Source: Nitrosopumilus sp. BACL13 MAG-121220-bin23 (GTDB lineage: Archaea > Thermoproteota > Nitrososphaeria > Nitrososphaerales > Nitrosopumilaceae). From it: a stretch of DNA of 12,112 nt. The stretch spans positions 1-12,112 of the forward strand of contig LIAL01000034.1 in assembly GCA_001437625.1 (NCBI GenBank), written 5' to 3'. Shown in pieces: positions 5,902 through 12,112 of this stretch. Made by a program: the position numbers and the translations under genes. Below the pieces are notes generated by a model, which did not search any database, was not told the DNA's origin, and saw nothing but the letters and a program-made list of their open reading frames with translations. Each line of letters opens with the position of its first letter. The first letter of the stretch is position 1.

Positions 5902-7788
5902 ATGACATTTCAATTAATACTTGATGAAATTAAAAATAATCTTAAAAAAATACTCAATGATCTTTCTATCTCTAATGTACATTTCTCTGTTGAAGTTGCA
6001 AAGCCTGGCTTTGGAGATGTCAGCTCTAACATTGCATTTTTACTTGCAAAAGAACTCAAAAAAAATCCAAAAGAAATTATGCAAATACTATTTGAAAAAT
6101 ATTCCCAATGCTCCAGTACACTTGTTTTAAAAACTGAAGCACATCCGTCTGGTTATCTTAACTTTTTTGCTGATTGGACAAAATTAGGTAAATTAATTCT
6201 ATCTGAATCATACCTTGATACCTTTGGTGCTGTTGACATTGGAAACAATTCAAATATTATAGTTGAACATACAAGTGTAAATCCTAACAAAGCATTACAC
6301 ATTGGCCATATTAGAAATATTGTGGTTGGTGATACTGTTTCTAGAATTTTAACTAAAGCAAATTACAATGTTCATGTTCTTAATTATATTGATGATTCTG
6401 GTTTACAAGTTGCTGATATTATTGTAGGTTTCAAACATTTTAAATTTGATGAAGAACCTCCCAATGGAAAAAAGTTTGATCATTACTGTGGTGATGATGT
6501 TTATGTTAAAACAACTCAAAAATATGAACTTGATTCTTCTTTAGAAGAAATTAGGAAAAATACTTTGAAAGAACTTGAAGATGGCAATTCTGAAACTGCA
6601 GCATTTGGTGATATGATTACTCGTAAAGTTCTAGCAGGACAATTAGAAACATGCTGGAATCTGAATGTATCTTATGATTGCCTTAATTTTGAATCTCAAA
6701 TTATTCGCTCAGGGTTGTGGTCAAAAATCTTTGAAAAACTCAAAGAAATGGGGCTCATAGAATTTGAAAATGAAGGTAAAAATGCCAAATGTTGGGTAAT
6801 TCGTGGAGATAACAATGAAGATGATAAGGTAATTGTTCGAAGTAATGGCACTGCTACCTACATTGCCAAGGATATCCCATATGCTGCATGGAAATTAGGA
6901 TTGTTAGATGATCCGTTTTATTATCAAAAATATGATGCCAATCAACCTAATTCTAAAACTCTCTGGCAAACTAGTTTGAATAACGATGCTGCTACTCCTC
7001 AAAATTTTACTGCTCAGAAAGTTATCACTGTAATTGATTCACGTCAAGAACGACTACAAAAAATTATTACAACACTAATGGAAAAGTTTAATTCAATTCC
7101 TGATAGCTATATTCATCTTGGCTATGAGTCTGTAACGTTAAGTTCTGACACTGCAAAAACCTTGGGATTGGAAACTGATGGAAAGCAAGCTCAAATGTCT
7201 GGTAGAAAAGGGGTGTATGTTAGTGCTGATTCTGTATGTGAACTTTTAAAACAAAAAATTACCGAAGAAACTAAAAAGCGACATCCTGAAATGGAAGATT
7301 CAAAAATTGAAAAAATTGCACAATCTGTTTCAATTGGAACTTTGCGTTATGAAATGATTAAACAAGATTTGGACAAAATAATTACATTTGATTTAGCAAA
7401 ATCTCTTAGTTTGGAAGGCGATACTGCACCGTACATACAATATGCATATGCTAGAGCGTCAAGAATTTTAGAAAAATCTGGAATTAAACCAACTACTGAT
7501 GTTGATTTCTCATTACTTCAAGAAACATCTGAACTTAATTTAGTTAAAACAATTGGTCTTTTTAATTTACAAGTTCGTGATGCTGCAAATAATTTTGCCC
7601 CTAAGGTAATTGCTAGATACTGTCATGATTTGGCAGTAGCCTTTAATTCATTTTATGAACATGTAAAAGTTTTAGATTCTGACAATGATGAGTTAAAATC
7701 ATCTCGCATCTGTTTGGTTAATTCTTTTAACATTACTCTGGAAAAGGCACTTGATTTACTTGGGATCTCTGCTCCAAACAGGATGTAA
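5902..7788 (+). CDS. argS: Arginyl-tRNA synthetase
   Basis: 628 residues, class I synthetase that charges tRNA-Arg in the cytosol. The N-terminal Arg-tRNA recognition (additional) domain covers about 1-95. The Rossmann catalytic core carries HTSVNPNKALHIGHIRN with HIGH at 133-136, and the KMSK-equivalent loop is MSGRKG at 432-437. The shortened KMSK variant ending RKG is usual in ArgRS. A DALR-type anticodon-binding domain occupies about 500-628, with the typical YAYARASRIL segment near its start. The length is at the upper end for the family. The ATG lies one base after the pgp stop without a separate promoter, which implies co-transcription and perhaps translational coupling. No defects seen. 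Confidence 0.97.
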   Translation: MTFQLILDEIKNNLKKILNDLSISNVHFSVEVAKPGFGDVSSNIAFLLAKELKKNPKEIMQILFEKYSQCSSTLVLKTEAHPSGYLNFFADWTKLGKLILSESYLDTFGAVDIGNNSNIIVEHTSVNPNKALHIGHIRNIVVGDTVSRILTKANYNVHVLNYIDDSGLQVADIIVGFKHFKFDEEPPNGKKFDHYCGDDVYVKTTQKYELDSSLEEIRKNTLKELEDGNSETAAFGDMITRKVLAGQLETCWNLNVSYDCLNFESQIIRSGLWSKIFEKLKEMGLIEFENEGKNAKCWVIRGDNNEDDKVIVRSNGTATYIAKDIPYAAWKLGLLDDPFYYQKYDANQPNSKTLWQTSLNNDAATPQNFTAQKVITVIDSRQERLQKIITTLMEKFNSIPDSYIHLGYESVTLSSDTAKTLGLETDGKQAQMSGRKGVYVSADSVCELLKQKITEETKKRHPEMEDSKIEKIAQSVSIGTLRYEMIKQDLDKIITFDLAKSLSLEGDTAPYIQYAYARASRILEKSGIKPTTDVDFSLLQETSELNLVKTIGLFNLQVRDAANNFAPKVIARYCHDLAVAFNSFYEHVKVLDSDNDELKSSRICLVNSFNITLEKALDLLGISAPNRM

Positions 7789-7792
7789 TTTT

Positions 7793-7814
7793 TAGGTGAA
7801 TTTGTGCCTATTTT
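7793..7814 (+). terminator. Possible weak terminator after argS
   Basis: TAGG (7793-7796) pairs with CCTA (7807-7810), extended by two G-T pairs around a 6-nt loop, and is followed by TTTT and then further T-rich sequence including T6 at 7844-7849. The stem is weak. The T-rich stretch may be the real signal. Confidence 0.35.
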
Positions 7815-7901
7815 GATCATTTTATTGTAATTCTAATCCTTAATTTTTTGTAAATTCTTATTTCTCAATATTCATAAGTCTAAAATTTTATTAAAAAAAT
7901 T

Positions 7902-8096
7902 GTGAGATTTATTTTAATCATTCCTATAATTGCTTTAGTTAGTATTGTAATTGGGACTGTTGGTTTTGAATATTACAATCAATATACTCAAGAACGTGAA
8001 CTAGAAAATTTGATTGTTTCCTGTATGGAACAATTTGGTCATTACAGTGATAAACTTGTAAATTGCTTAAATGATAATTCTTTATCTAATCCTTAA
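7902..8096 (+). CDS. Single-helix membrane microprotein, unknown
   Basis: 64 residues from a GTG start. No ATG lies upstream in frame before a stop at 7881-7883. Residues 3-22 form a hydrophobic helix after Met-Arg, followed by a polar, acidic and Tyr/Gln-rich domain of about 40 residues with two cysteines (41 and 55). It is probably anchored with the C-terminal part outside, by analogy with other N-anchored proteins. The TATA-like match (TTCATAAG, 7871-7878) is poor. No family recognised. It is the first of three short plus-strand genes in a row. Confidence 0.6.
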   Translation: MRFILIIPIIALVSIVIGTVGFEYYNQYTQERELENLIVSCMEQFGHYSDKLVNCLNDNSLSNP

Positions 8097-8135
8097 ATTT
8101 ATTTTTACCACTAGCAAATTTTATTAATATTCTTG

Positions 8136-8146
8136 ATATACTTTTA
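8136..8146 (+). promoter_or_regulatory. TATA-like box for the 8162 microprotein
   Basis: ATATACTTTTA begins 26 bp and is centred about 22-24 bp before ATG 8162, so the small frame has a promoter at the leaderless distance. Confidence 0.45.
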
Positions 8147-8161
8147 TTTTGAAATTAACTC

Positions 8162-8290
8162 ATGGTGATGAAATTAGATGACAAGAAAACTTTGTTATTG
8201 GGATTGTCCCTTACATTGGGTATTACTGTATTTGGTGGGTTTATCATAATGTCTTTTTTAATGCCTCATTGCAATGATGTAATGTGTTGA
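8162..8290 (+). CDS. 42-residue membrane microprotein with C-terminal cysteines
   Basis: ATG 8162 to TGA 8288-8290. A polar N-terminus (MVMKLDDKKT) is followed by one hydrophobic helix (about 11-34) and a short tail PHCNDVMC, with Cys at 37 and at the very last residue. The clean polar/helix/tail layout and a TATA-like box at the leaderless distance support a real gene. A second in-frame ATG two codons later (8168) is an alternative start. No family recognised. The His/Cys tail could bind metal or be oxidised, which is inference only. Confidence 0.5.
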   Translation: MVMKLDDKKTLLLGLSLTLGITVFGGFIIMSFLMPHCNDVMC

Positions 8291-8327
8291 TTGTGAAATA
8301 TTTCTATTTCATCATCATCCTTAAGTT

Positions 8328-8543
8328 ATGATTGGATATATTATATACATGAATTGTTTTGTTTGTGGAAAAGAAAAAAAAGATTTTGAAGTGTGGTCAA
8401 ATAAATTAGTTATTGGAATTACATTTGATTCTGATTTTCAAAACAATGATATCATATCAAACATGTCTGATAAATCTATAATTTGTCATCAATGTATTGT
8501 GGATATTCAAAATAAAGTGAAAGATAATTTGGATTGCAAATAA
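8328..8543 (+). CDS. Small double-CxxC (zinc-ribbon-like) protein
   Basis: 71 residues with C10-x-x-C13 (CFVC) and C53-x-x-C56 (CHQC) separated by 39 residues, the pattern of a four-cysteine zinc site. The intervening segment has short strand-like stretches (VWSNKLVIGITF). An alternative start at Met8 (ATG 8349) would give MNCFVCGK, a common kind of beginning for such proteins. TATA-like sequences exist at suitable distances for both starts (about 8296-8303 and 8319-8326), so the start is undecided. The gene converges on the DICT-like gene at 8583 with only 39 bp between their stop codons. Function unknown; metal binding is inferred. Confidence 0.65.
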   Translation: MIGYIIYMNCFVCGKEKKDFEVWSNKLVIGITFDSDFQNNDIISNMSDKSIICHQCIVDIQNKVKDNLDCK

Positions 8544-8563
8544 TATTCATTAGATGGAGATTG

Positions 8564-8584
8564 AAAAATTTTGTACTATTTTTT
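8564..8584. terminator. T-tracts on both strands between convergent genes
   Basis: T6 on the plus strand (8579-8584) and T5 on the minus strand (8568-8564) lie in or beside the 39-bp gap between the CxxC gene and the DICT-like gene. The plus-strand run overlaps the stop codon of the minus-strand gene. They fit archaeal T-tract termination in both directions. Confidence 0.4.
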
Positions 8585-9131
8585 ATATTTTGATTTTAAT
8601 TCTTAATTGTTCGTTTATGTTTTCTATGACACTTGACATGATGTCTATGTTTGTTGTAAAGAATCCTCTATACTGTCCATCTCCAATATCTTCAGCAACC
8701 AATCCAAATGGACCGTTTTCTCCCTTTGTGACTACAATCCACATTGGTGAGATATTTGTTCCGTCACAACTAACCACTTCTGCAGATGCTGGGTGAACAA
8801 CTAAATCTGGATTATTAAAATTTCCAATTATCCATGCTTTTGAAATTTTAGTAAGAATTTCTCTATACCTATCTTCAACATACTTGTATCTAGCTTCAGT
8901 CTCAAAAGTTGCTAATAGTGGAGTGTTATGTTTGACTGCATAATTTTCTAATAGTATACTAAGTCTGTAAAGTTCTTTTTTACCTGTTTTAAAATTAACA
9001 TAATTTGCTTTTTGATATTCTTCTAAAGTCCATAATATGTTGTGGTCTGTAAGATCTGTATTTTTTGTTTCTAAACCTGTAGGAAATTTATGCCATATTT
9101 CATCTATAAAACTCCCATAGTGTTGCTCCAT
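8583..9131 (-). CDS. DICT-like sensory domain protein (copy 1)
   Basis: 182 residues, with no membrane helix or signal peptide, so cytosolic. After an N-terminal segment with GSFIDEIWHKF come features resembling the DICT domain (Pfam PF10069, named from diguanylate cyclases and two-component systems): LSILLENYA, PLLATFE, a YVEDRYREI helix, the strand WIIGNF, then MWIVVTKGENGPFGLVAED and GQYRGFFT. No output domain is attached, so it would act through a partner. It is clearly paralogous to the gene at 10572 over its whole length. It starts 71 bp after the photolyase stop and has its own TATA-like box, so it may be transcribed alone as well as by read-through. DICT assignment is from recalled motifs, not a search. 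Confidence 0.7.
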   Translation of the reverse strand: MEQHYGSFIDEIWHKFPTGLETKNTDLTDHNILWTLEEYQKANYVNFKTGKKELYRLSILLENYAVKHNTPLLATFETEARYKYVEDRYREILTKISKAWIIGNFNNPDLVVHPASAEVVSCDGTNISPMWIVVTKGENGPFGLVAEDIGDGQYRGFFTTNIDIMSSVIENINEQLRIKIKI

Positions 9132-9151
9132 GTAATTTCCACTTTTTTTTG

Positions 9152-9160
9152 AAATATAAG
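9152..9160 (-). promoter_or_regulatory. TATA box of DICT-like copy 1
   Basis: On the minus strand CTTATATTT is centred about 25 bp before ATG 9131, with A-rich sequence further upstream. This fits a leaderless promoter inside the cluster. Confidence 0.55.
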
Positions 9161-9202
9161 CTACGGAAGATTTTTTTAATAGTGCTAACCTTTTTTTAAT
9201 TT

Positions 9203-10549
9203 TTATTTTTGTGATTTAAAAATTAATTTTGTTTTTTCTGCTTCAATTTTATGGATCAACATTGGTTTTGGGTATTCTAAATCTTCTGGAAATTTTTCCC
9301 ATAACTTGTGAATTATTTTTGGTTCTACTTTTTCTAATTCTGGAATCCATTTTTTAATATAATCACAATTCAAATCAAATCTTTCTTGTTGTCTCCATGG
9401 ATTAAAAATTCGAAAATAAGGTACTGAATCACACCCTGTGGAAGCTGCCCACTGCCAATTACCTGAATTGACTGCTGGATCATGATCAATCAATTTTTCT
9501 TCAAAATATTTTTCTCCTAATTTCCAATCCATGTGTAGGTCTTTAGTTAAAAATGATGCAACAACCATTCTGACTCTGTTGTGCATAAAGCCTGTTTGGT
9601 TTAACTGTCTCATTCCTGCATCCACAATTGGAAACCCTGTTTCTCCTTCACTCCATTTTTTAAAAGATTCTTTGGATTTTGACCATGGGATTTTTTGAAA
9701 TTTTTTTCTAAATGTTGTTTTTTGTGCGTATGGAAAATGAAACAAAATATGACTAAAAAATTCTCTCCAGTATATTTCCCCCATTATGGTATGATTTGAG
9801 CCTAAAACTTCCTTGATTTCTTTATGAACCTCTCTAACTGAAATGGTTCCAAATTTATTATGTGCTGAAAGCATTGTTGTCTGATTTAACCCTGGAAAGT
9901 CTCTGACTTTATCATAATCTCTAAATTTATCTAAATCCTTTAAAATCTTTAATGCCTCTTTACGCCCTCCTATGATTTTATTATTTTTTATTTCAGACTT
10001 TTTAATTTCATTATCTGAGATAACTTCATTCGAATAATTTTTTTGAATATTTTTGATAATTTTTTTAATTGGAAACTGTCTTGCTTTTTTATAAAAAAAT
10101 GAATAAATTGTATATGGTGAACCCTCATTTGTTTTTATTTCGTTTGGATTATGAAGTAAAAAGTCTAATGTGCTATGAAATGAAATTTTATTTTTTTTAC
10201 AAATTTGAAATATTTTTTCATCTCTACGTTGTGCATAGTTTGTGAAATCTGTGTTTAGAAATATTGCATTTAAGTTGTACTTCTTAATCATATTGTCTAT
10301 TATTTTTTCTGGTTTTCCTTCTAGTATTTGTAAACTTGTTCCTTTTTTCTTTAATTCATTATCTAGATCTACTAATGACTCATTAAGAAAATTCCATCTA
10401 AATTTTGAATCTTTCAATTTTTTTATTATGTTTTCATCATAAATGAAGCATGGAATTACTTCTTTTGAATTTTGAAGAGATTCTATCAGCCCAATGTTGT
10501 CTTCTATTCTTAAATCTCTACGAAAAATAAATAATGTTTTTTTATACAT
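9203..10549 (-). CDS. phrB: Deoxyribodipyrimidine (class I CPD) photolyase
   Basis: 448 residues. The N-terminal alpha/beta antenna domain (1-130) opens with IFRRDLRIEDN; the helical FAD domain covers about 190-440. Diagnostic stretches are YWREFF (E258, W261 = E. coli E274/W277), TGFPIVDAGMRQL, TGFMHNRVRM, and NSGNWQWAASTG followed by PYFRIFNPW. The electron-transfer Trp triad is complete by alignment with E. coli: W289 (306), W342 (359) and W365 (382). N361 matches the flavin-contacting Asn378, which favours a repair photolyase over a cryptochrome. It splits UV-induced cyclobutane pyrimidine dimers using blue light. Which antenna chromophore it binds cannot be told. It starts 22 bp after the upstream DICT-like gene stops, with no promoter evident between, so those two form an operon. 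The middle linker is unusually Lys/Asn/Ile rich, in line with genome A+T content. Confidence 0.95.
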   Translation of the reverse strand: MYKKTLFIFRRDLRIEDNIGLIESLQNSKEVIPCFIYDENIIKKLKDSKFRWNFLNESLVDLDNELKKKGTSLQILEGKPEKIIDNMIKKYNLNAIFLNTDFTNYAQRRDEKIFQICKKNKISFHSTLDFLLHNPNEIKTNEGSPYTIYSFFYKKARQFPIKKIIKNIQKNYSNEVISDNEIKKSEIKNNKIIGGRKEALKILKDLDKFRDYDKVRDFPGLNQTTMLSAHNKFGTISVREVHKEIKEVLGSNHTIMGEIYWREFFSHILFHFPYAQKTTFRKKFQKIPWSKSKESFKKWSEGETGFPIVDAGMRQLNQTGFMHNRVRMVVASFLTKDLHMDWKLGEKYFEEKLIDHDPAVNSGNWQWAASTGCDSVPYFRIFNPWRQQERFDLNCDYIKKWIPELEKVEPKIIHKLWEKFPEDLEYPKPMLIHKIEAEKTKLIFKSQK

Positions 10550-10571
10550 CGGATTTTTTAATTTTTACTAA

Positions 10572-11126
10572 TTACTGTATGTTAAATTTAGTTCCTAATG
10601 TGTTGCCCATTACATTTAGGGCATGTCTACATACGTTGGAATTAAGTGTAAAGAAACCTCTAAATTTTCCATCTTCATATTCTTCTGCTATTAATCCAAA
10701 TGGACCATATGGTCCTCTGGTAATAACTGACCATACATTTGCCAAGTTTGTATTACTGCAACTTAGAAATTCTGAATTAGGTAATACTACGTCTGCTGGT
10801 ATTACGTCATTATCAAAATCTGCAATTATCCATACTTTGGGCATGTCCTTGACCATTTCTTGATACCTTTCTTTAACATATGCGAATTTTGCAATTTTTT
10901 CAAATGTTGCTAATAATGGTTCTTTGTTGTCTTGAGCATATTTTTCAATTATTTTACTTAGATGGAATAGTGGTTTTCTATCTGCATCAAAATTATGATA
11001 ACCTGCTTCAATAAATTGATCTAATTTCCATATTGGTAAAATTATGTTATCTATATTATGCCATTCAGCTAATTGAGGAAATTCTTCCCATATTTCATGT
11101 ACAAAATCACCATAAGGATTTTTCAT
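10572..11126 (-). CDS. DICT-like sensory domain protein (copy 2)
   Basis: 184 residues from ATG 11126. The frame extends to a TTG at 11144, but ATG 11126 is preferred because it aligns exactly with copy 1 (MKNPYGDFVHEIW against MEQHYGSFIDEIW) and lies 26 bp from a strong TATA box. DICT-like features: LSKIIEKYA, EPLLATFE, YVKERYQEM, VWIIADF, VWSVITRGPYGPFGLIAEE and GKFRGFFT. It appears soluble, with no output domain. It is the first gene of a minus-strand cluster with photolyase and copy 1, and so is a candidate sensor or regulator linked to the light-dependent repair enzyme. The paralogy is clear; the DICT label is from memory, and its ligand is unknown. Confidence 0.72.
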   Translation of the reverse strand: MKNPYGDFVHEIWEEFPQLAEWHNIDNIILPIWKLDQFIEAGYHNFDADRKPLFHLSKIIEKYAQDNKEPLLATFEKIAKFAYVKERYQEMVKDMPKVWIIADFDNDVIPADVVLPNSEFLSCSNTNLANVWSVITRGPYGPFGLIAEEYEDGKFRGFFTLNSNVCRHALNVMGNTLGTKFNIQ

Positions 11127-11148
11127 AATACACTTCATAATCAAATCT

Positions 11149-11156
11149 GATATAAA
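11149..11156 (-). promoter_or_regulatory. TATA box of the DICT-photolyase operon
   Basis: On the minus strand TTTATATC is centred 26-27 bp before ATG 11126, the canonical distance for a leaderless archaeal gene. It also decides against the longer TTG start at 11144, which would lie only about 8 bp downstream of the box. Confidence 0.7.
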
Positions 11157-11206
11157 TTAATTTTATTGATAGATACTAGTGCCAATTATTTTTTAAATTA
11201 ACGATT

Positions 11207-11215
11207 CTTTTTATT
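11207..11215 (+). promoter_or_regulatory. TATA-like element of the 11238 gene
   Basis: CTTTTTATT is centred about 27 bp before ATG 11238. It shares the 111-bp divergent region with the DICT-photolyase promoter, so both could be controlled by one regulator. Confidence 0.4.
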
Positions 11216-11237
11216 CTATGATCATATCAATTAGATT

Positions 11238-11645
11238 ATGTCTAGATATGAGAAACTTCTTCATATGTTGATGGATTATGATGTAACAATTTTGTTCACT
11301 GCCATTGGTGATACTTCTGGAAATATTCTATGGAATACTACTCGCAATGATTCTAAAGTCAAAGTTCCTTTATCTGAAATTAAGAAAACGCTTTTACGCG
11401 AATCTGCAGATTGGATTGAACGTTGCAAAATTGAAGATTCAGATGATCTTGGAAGGGCATTGTATCATATTGCATCATTTCAAAAAATTAAACAAATTAC
11501 TGTTCCTCTTGATGCTTTTCATTTGTTAATGATATATGTTGATAATACTCCACTTGATAAAACAAAAACAAAAAGTTATGGTCGTTATGTTGAAATGGGT
11601 AAAATCATGTCTATTATTGACTTTGTTAATACTTTTGAAGAATGA
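11238..11645 (+). CDS. Small roadblock/DUF6659-like protein (paralogue 1)
   Basis: 135 residues, soluble. The pattern is an N-terminal helix (MSRYEKLLHMLMDY), a strand-turn-strand ILFTAIGDTSGNILWN, a central helical part, then a strand KIKQITVPL and IYVDNTP, and a final helix (YVEMGKIMSIIDFVNTF). This alpha/beta order resembles roadblock/LC7-like or PAS-like small sensors, and recalls the thaumarchaeal DUF6659 proteins that begin with a similar RYEKL helix. That family call is uncertain. It lies divergently beside the DICT-photolyase operon and is followed 78 bp later by a clear paralogue. Confidence 0.75.
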   Translation: MSRYEKLLHMLMDYDVTILFTAIGDTSGNILWNTTRNDSKVKVPLSEIKKTLLRESADWIERCKIEDSDDLGRALYHIASFQKIKQITVPLDAFHLLMIYVDNTPLDKTKTKSYGRYVEMGKIMSIIDFVNTFEE

Positions 11646-11690
11646 CTTTATTATGAAATATTACTTGGCACTAGAATTAAAAATTTCGAA

Positions 11691-11700
11691 TATTTTATTA
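11691..11700 (+). promoter_or_regulatory. TATA-like element of the 11724 gene
   Basis: TATTTTATTA is centred about 28 bp before ATG 11724, so the second paralogue may have its own promoter. Confidence 0.4.
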
Positions 11701-11723
11701 AGTAAAATCTTGGTAAAGAACTA

Positions 11724-12112
11724 ATGGAAAAATATCAAGAACTTTTGAACATGATAATGGATTTTAATGAATCTGTTAGATTTGCAGCTGTATCTGATGG
11801 AGACGGTCAATTACTTTGGAATAGTCAAAGAAATGGAGTTACCAATATTGTTCCTATGGAAAAAACAAAATCCACTATGTCTAGATCTAGATCCGAATGG
11901 GATGAGTATGCATCATCTTCTGAAAATATTGGTAATGGATTGTACTCTATTACATCTTATTCAAAAATTAAAAGAATTACTATTCCTCTTTACGATGGCA
12001 ATATGCTATTCATCAGTGTTGATAACAAACCTATGAAAAATGCAAAAAATACTAGTTACGGCCATCTTGTTGAAATGGGTGAAATTCTTTCAATTGTTGA
12101 ATTTATTGAATC
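11724..12112 (+). CDS. Small roadblock/DUF6659-like protein (paralogue 2, 3' end outside the window)
   Basis: The frame opens at ATG 11724 and stays open for 129 codons to the right edge. It begins MEKYQELLNMIMDFNESVRF and aligns along its whole length with the gene at 11238: RYEKLL/KYQELL, GNILWN/GQLLWN, LYHIASFQKIKQITVPL/LYSITSYSKIKRITIPL, VDNTP/VDNKP and SYGRYVEMG/SYGHLVEMG. The visible part already covers nearly the full length of the first copy, so only a few residues are probably missing. The pair is a tandem duplication with moderate divergence. Function as for paralogue 1, unknown. Confidence 0.8.
   Translation, partial: MEKYQELLNMIMDFNESVRFAAVSDGDGQLLWNSQRNGVTNIVPMEKTKSTMSRSRSEWDEYASSSENIGNGLYSITSYSKIKRITIPLYDGNMLFISVDNKPMKNAKNTSYGHLVEMGEILSIVEFIE

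Noticed and set aside
8291..8327. Short inverted repeat TGAAAT...ATTTCA upstream of the CxxC gene.
   Set aside because: Six-base arms in A+T-rich sequence without a T-tract are not distinguishable from chance.
9203..10549. Cryptochrome instead of photolyase.
   Set aside because: N361, E258, W261 and the full Trp triad match repair photolyases, and there is no C-terminal signalling extension.
11127..11144. Longer TTG start for DICT-like copy 2.
   Set aside because: The paralogue alignment and the TATA box 26 bp before ATG 11126 both favour the shorter protein.
11767..12036. Leu-rich plus-strand frame.
   Set aside because: It is an out-of-frame shadow of the edge-truncated paralogue beginning at 11724, which aligns with the gene at 11238.

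Overview
The window looks like chromosome from a marine or soil ammonia-oxidising archaeon (Nitrososphaerota/Thaumarchaeota, probably Nitrosopumilales). This is inferred from the strong A+T bias, TATA-like boxes centred about 25 bp before start codons (leaderless genes), a Drg/Rbg-type TGS GTPase, a DUF1059 protein, an archaeal-type phosphoglycolate phosphatase next to argS, and small DICT-like and roadblock-like proteins. No rRNA, tRNA, CRISPR array, transposase or integrase was seen.

Left block (1-1608): the 3' part of a collagen-like gene (+) converges on a histone-H1-tail-like gene (-). Between them lie 13 exact copies of a 13-bp repeat and a hairpin with a T-tract. Both proteins are repetitive and of low complexity. 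A 290-bp A-tract-rich gap follows.

Middle block (1609-7901): a Drg-family GTPase (-, TTG start) is divergent from a two-gene set (+), an anchored extracellular protein and a polytopic membrane protein with a duplicated W/H...SPPH motif. Then come a DUF1059 gene, a 39-codon small gene ending at a clear hairpin-plus-T terminator, and a tight pair made of a HAD phosphoglycolate phosphatase and arginyl-tRNA synthetase (1 bp apart).

Right block (7902-12112): two single-helix microproteins and a double-CxxC protein (+) lead to a minus-strand cluster, DICT-like / class I CPD photolyase / DICT-like. The photolyase keeps the Trp triad and the flavin-contacting Asn. The two DICT-like proteins are paralogues, so the cluster may pair light or stress sensing with light-driven DNA repair. 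Divergent from it are two tandem paralogues of a small roadblock/DUF6659-like protein, the second cut by the window edge.

The most interesting points are the DICT-photolyase-DICT arrangement, the collagen/H1-like pair separated by a minisatellite, and the unrecognised membrane protein with paired SPPH motifs.
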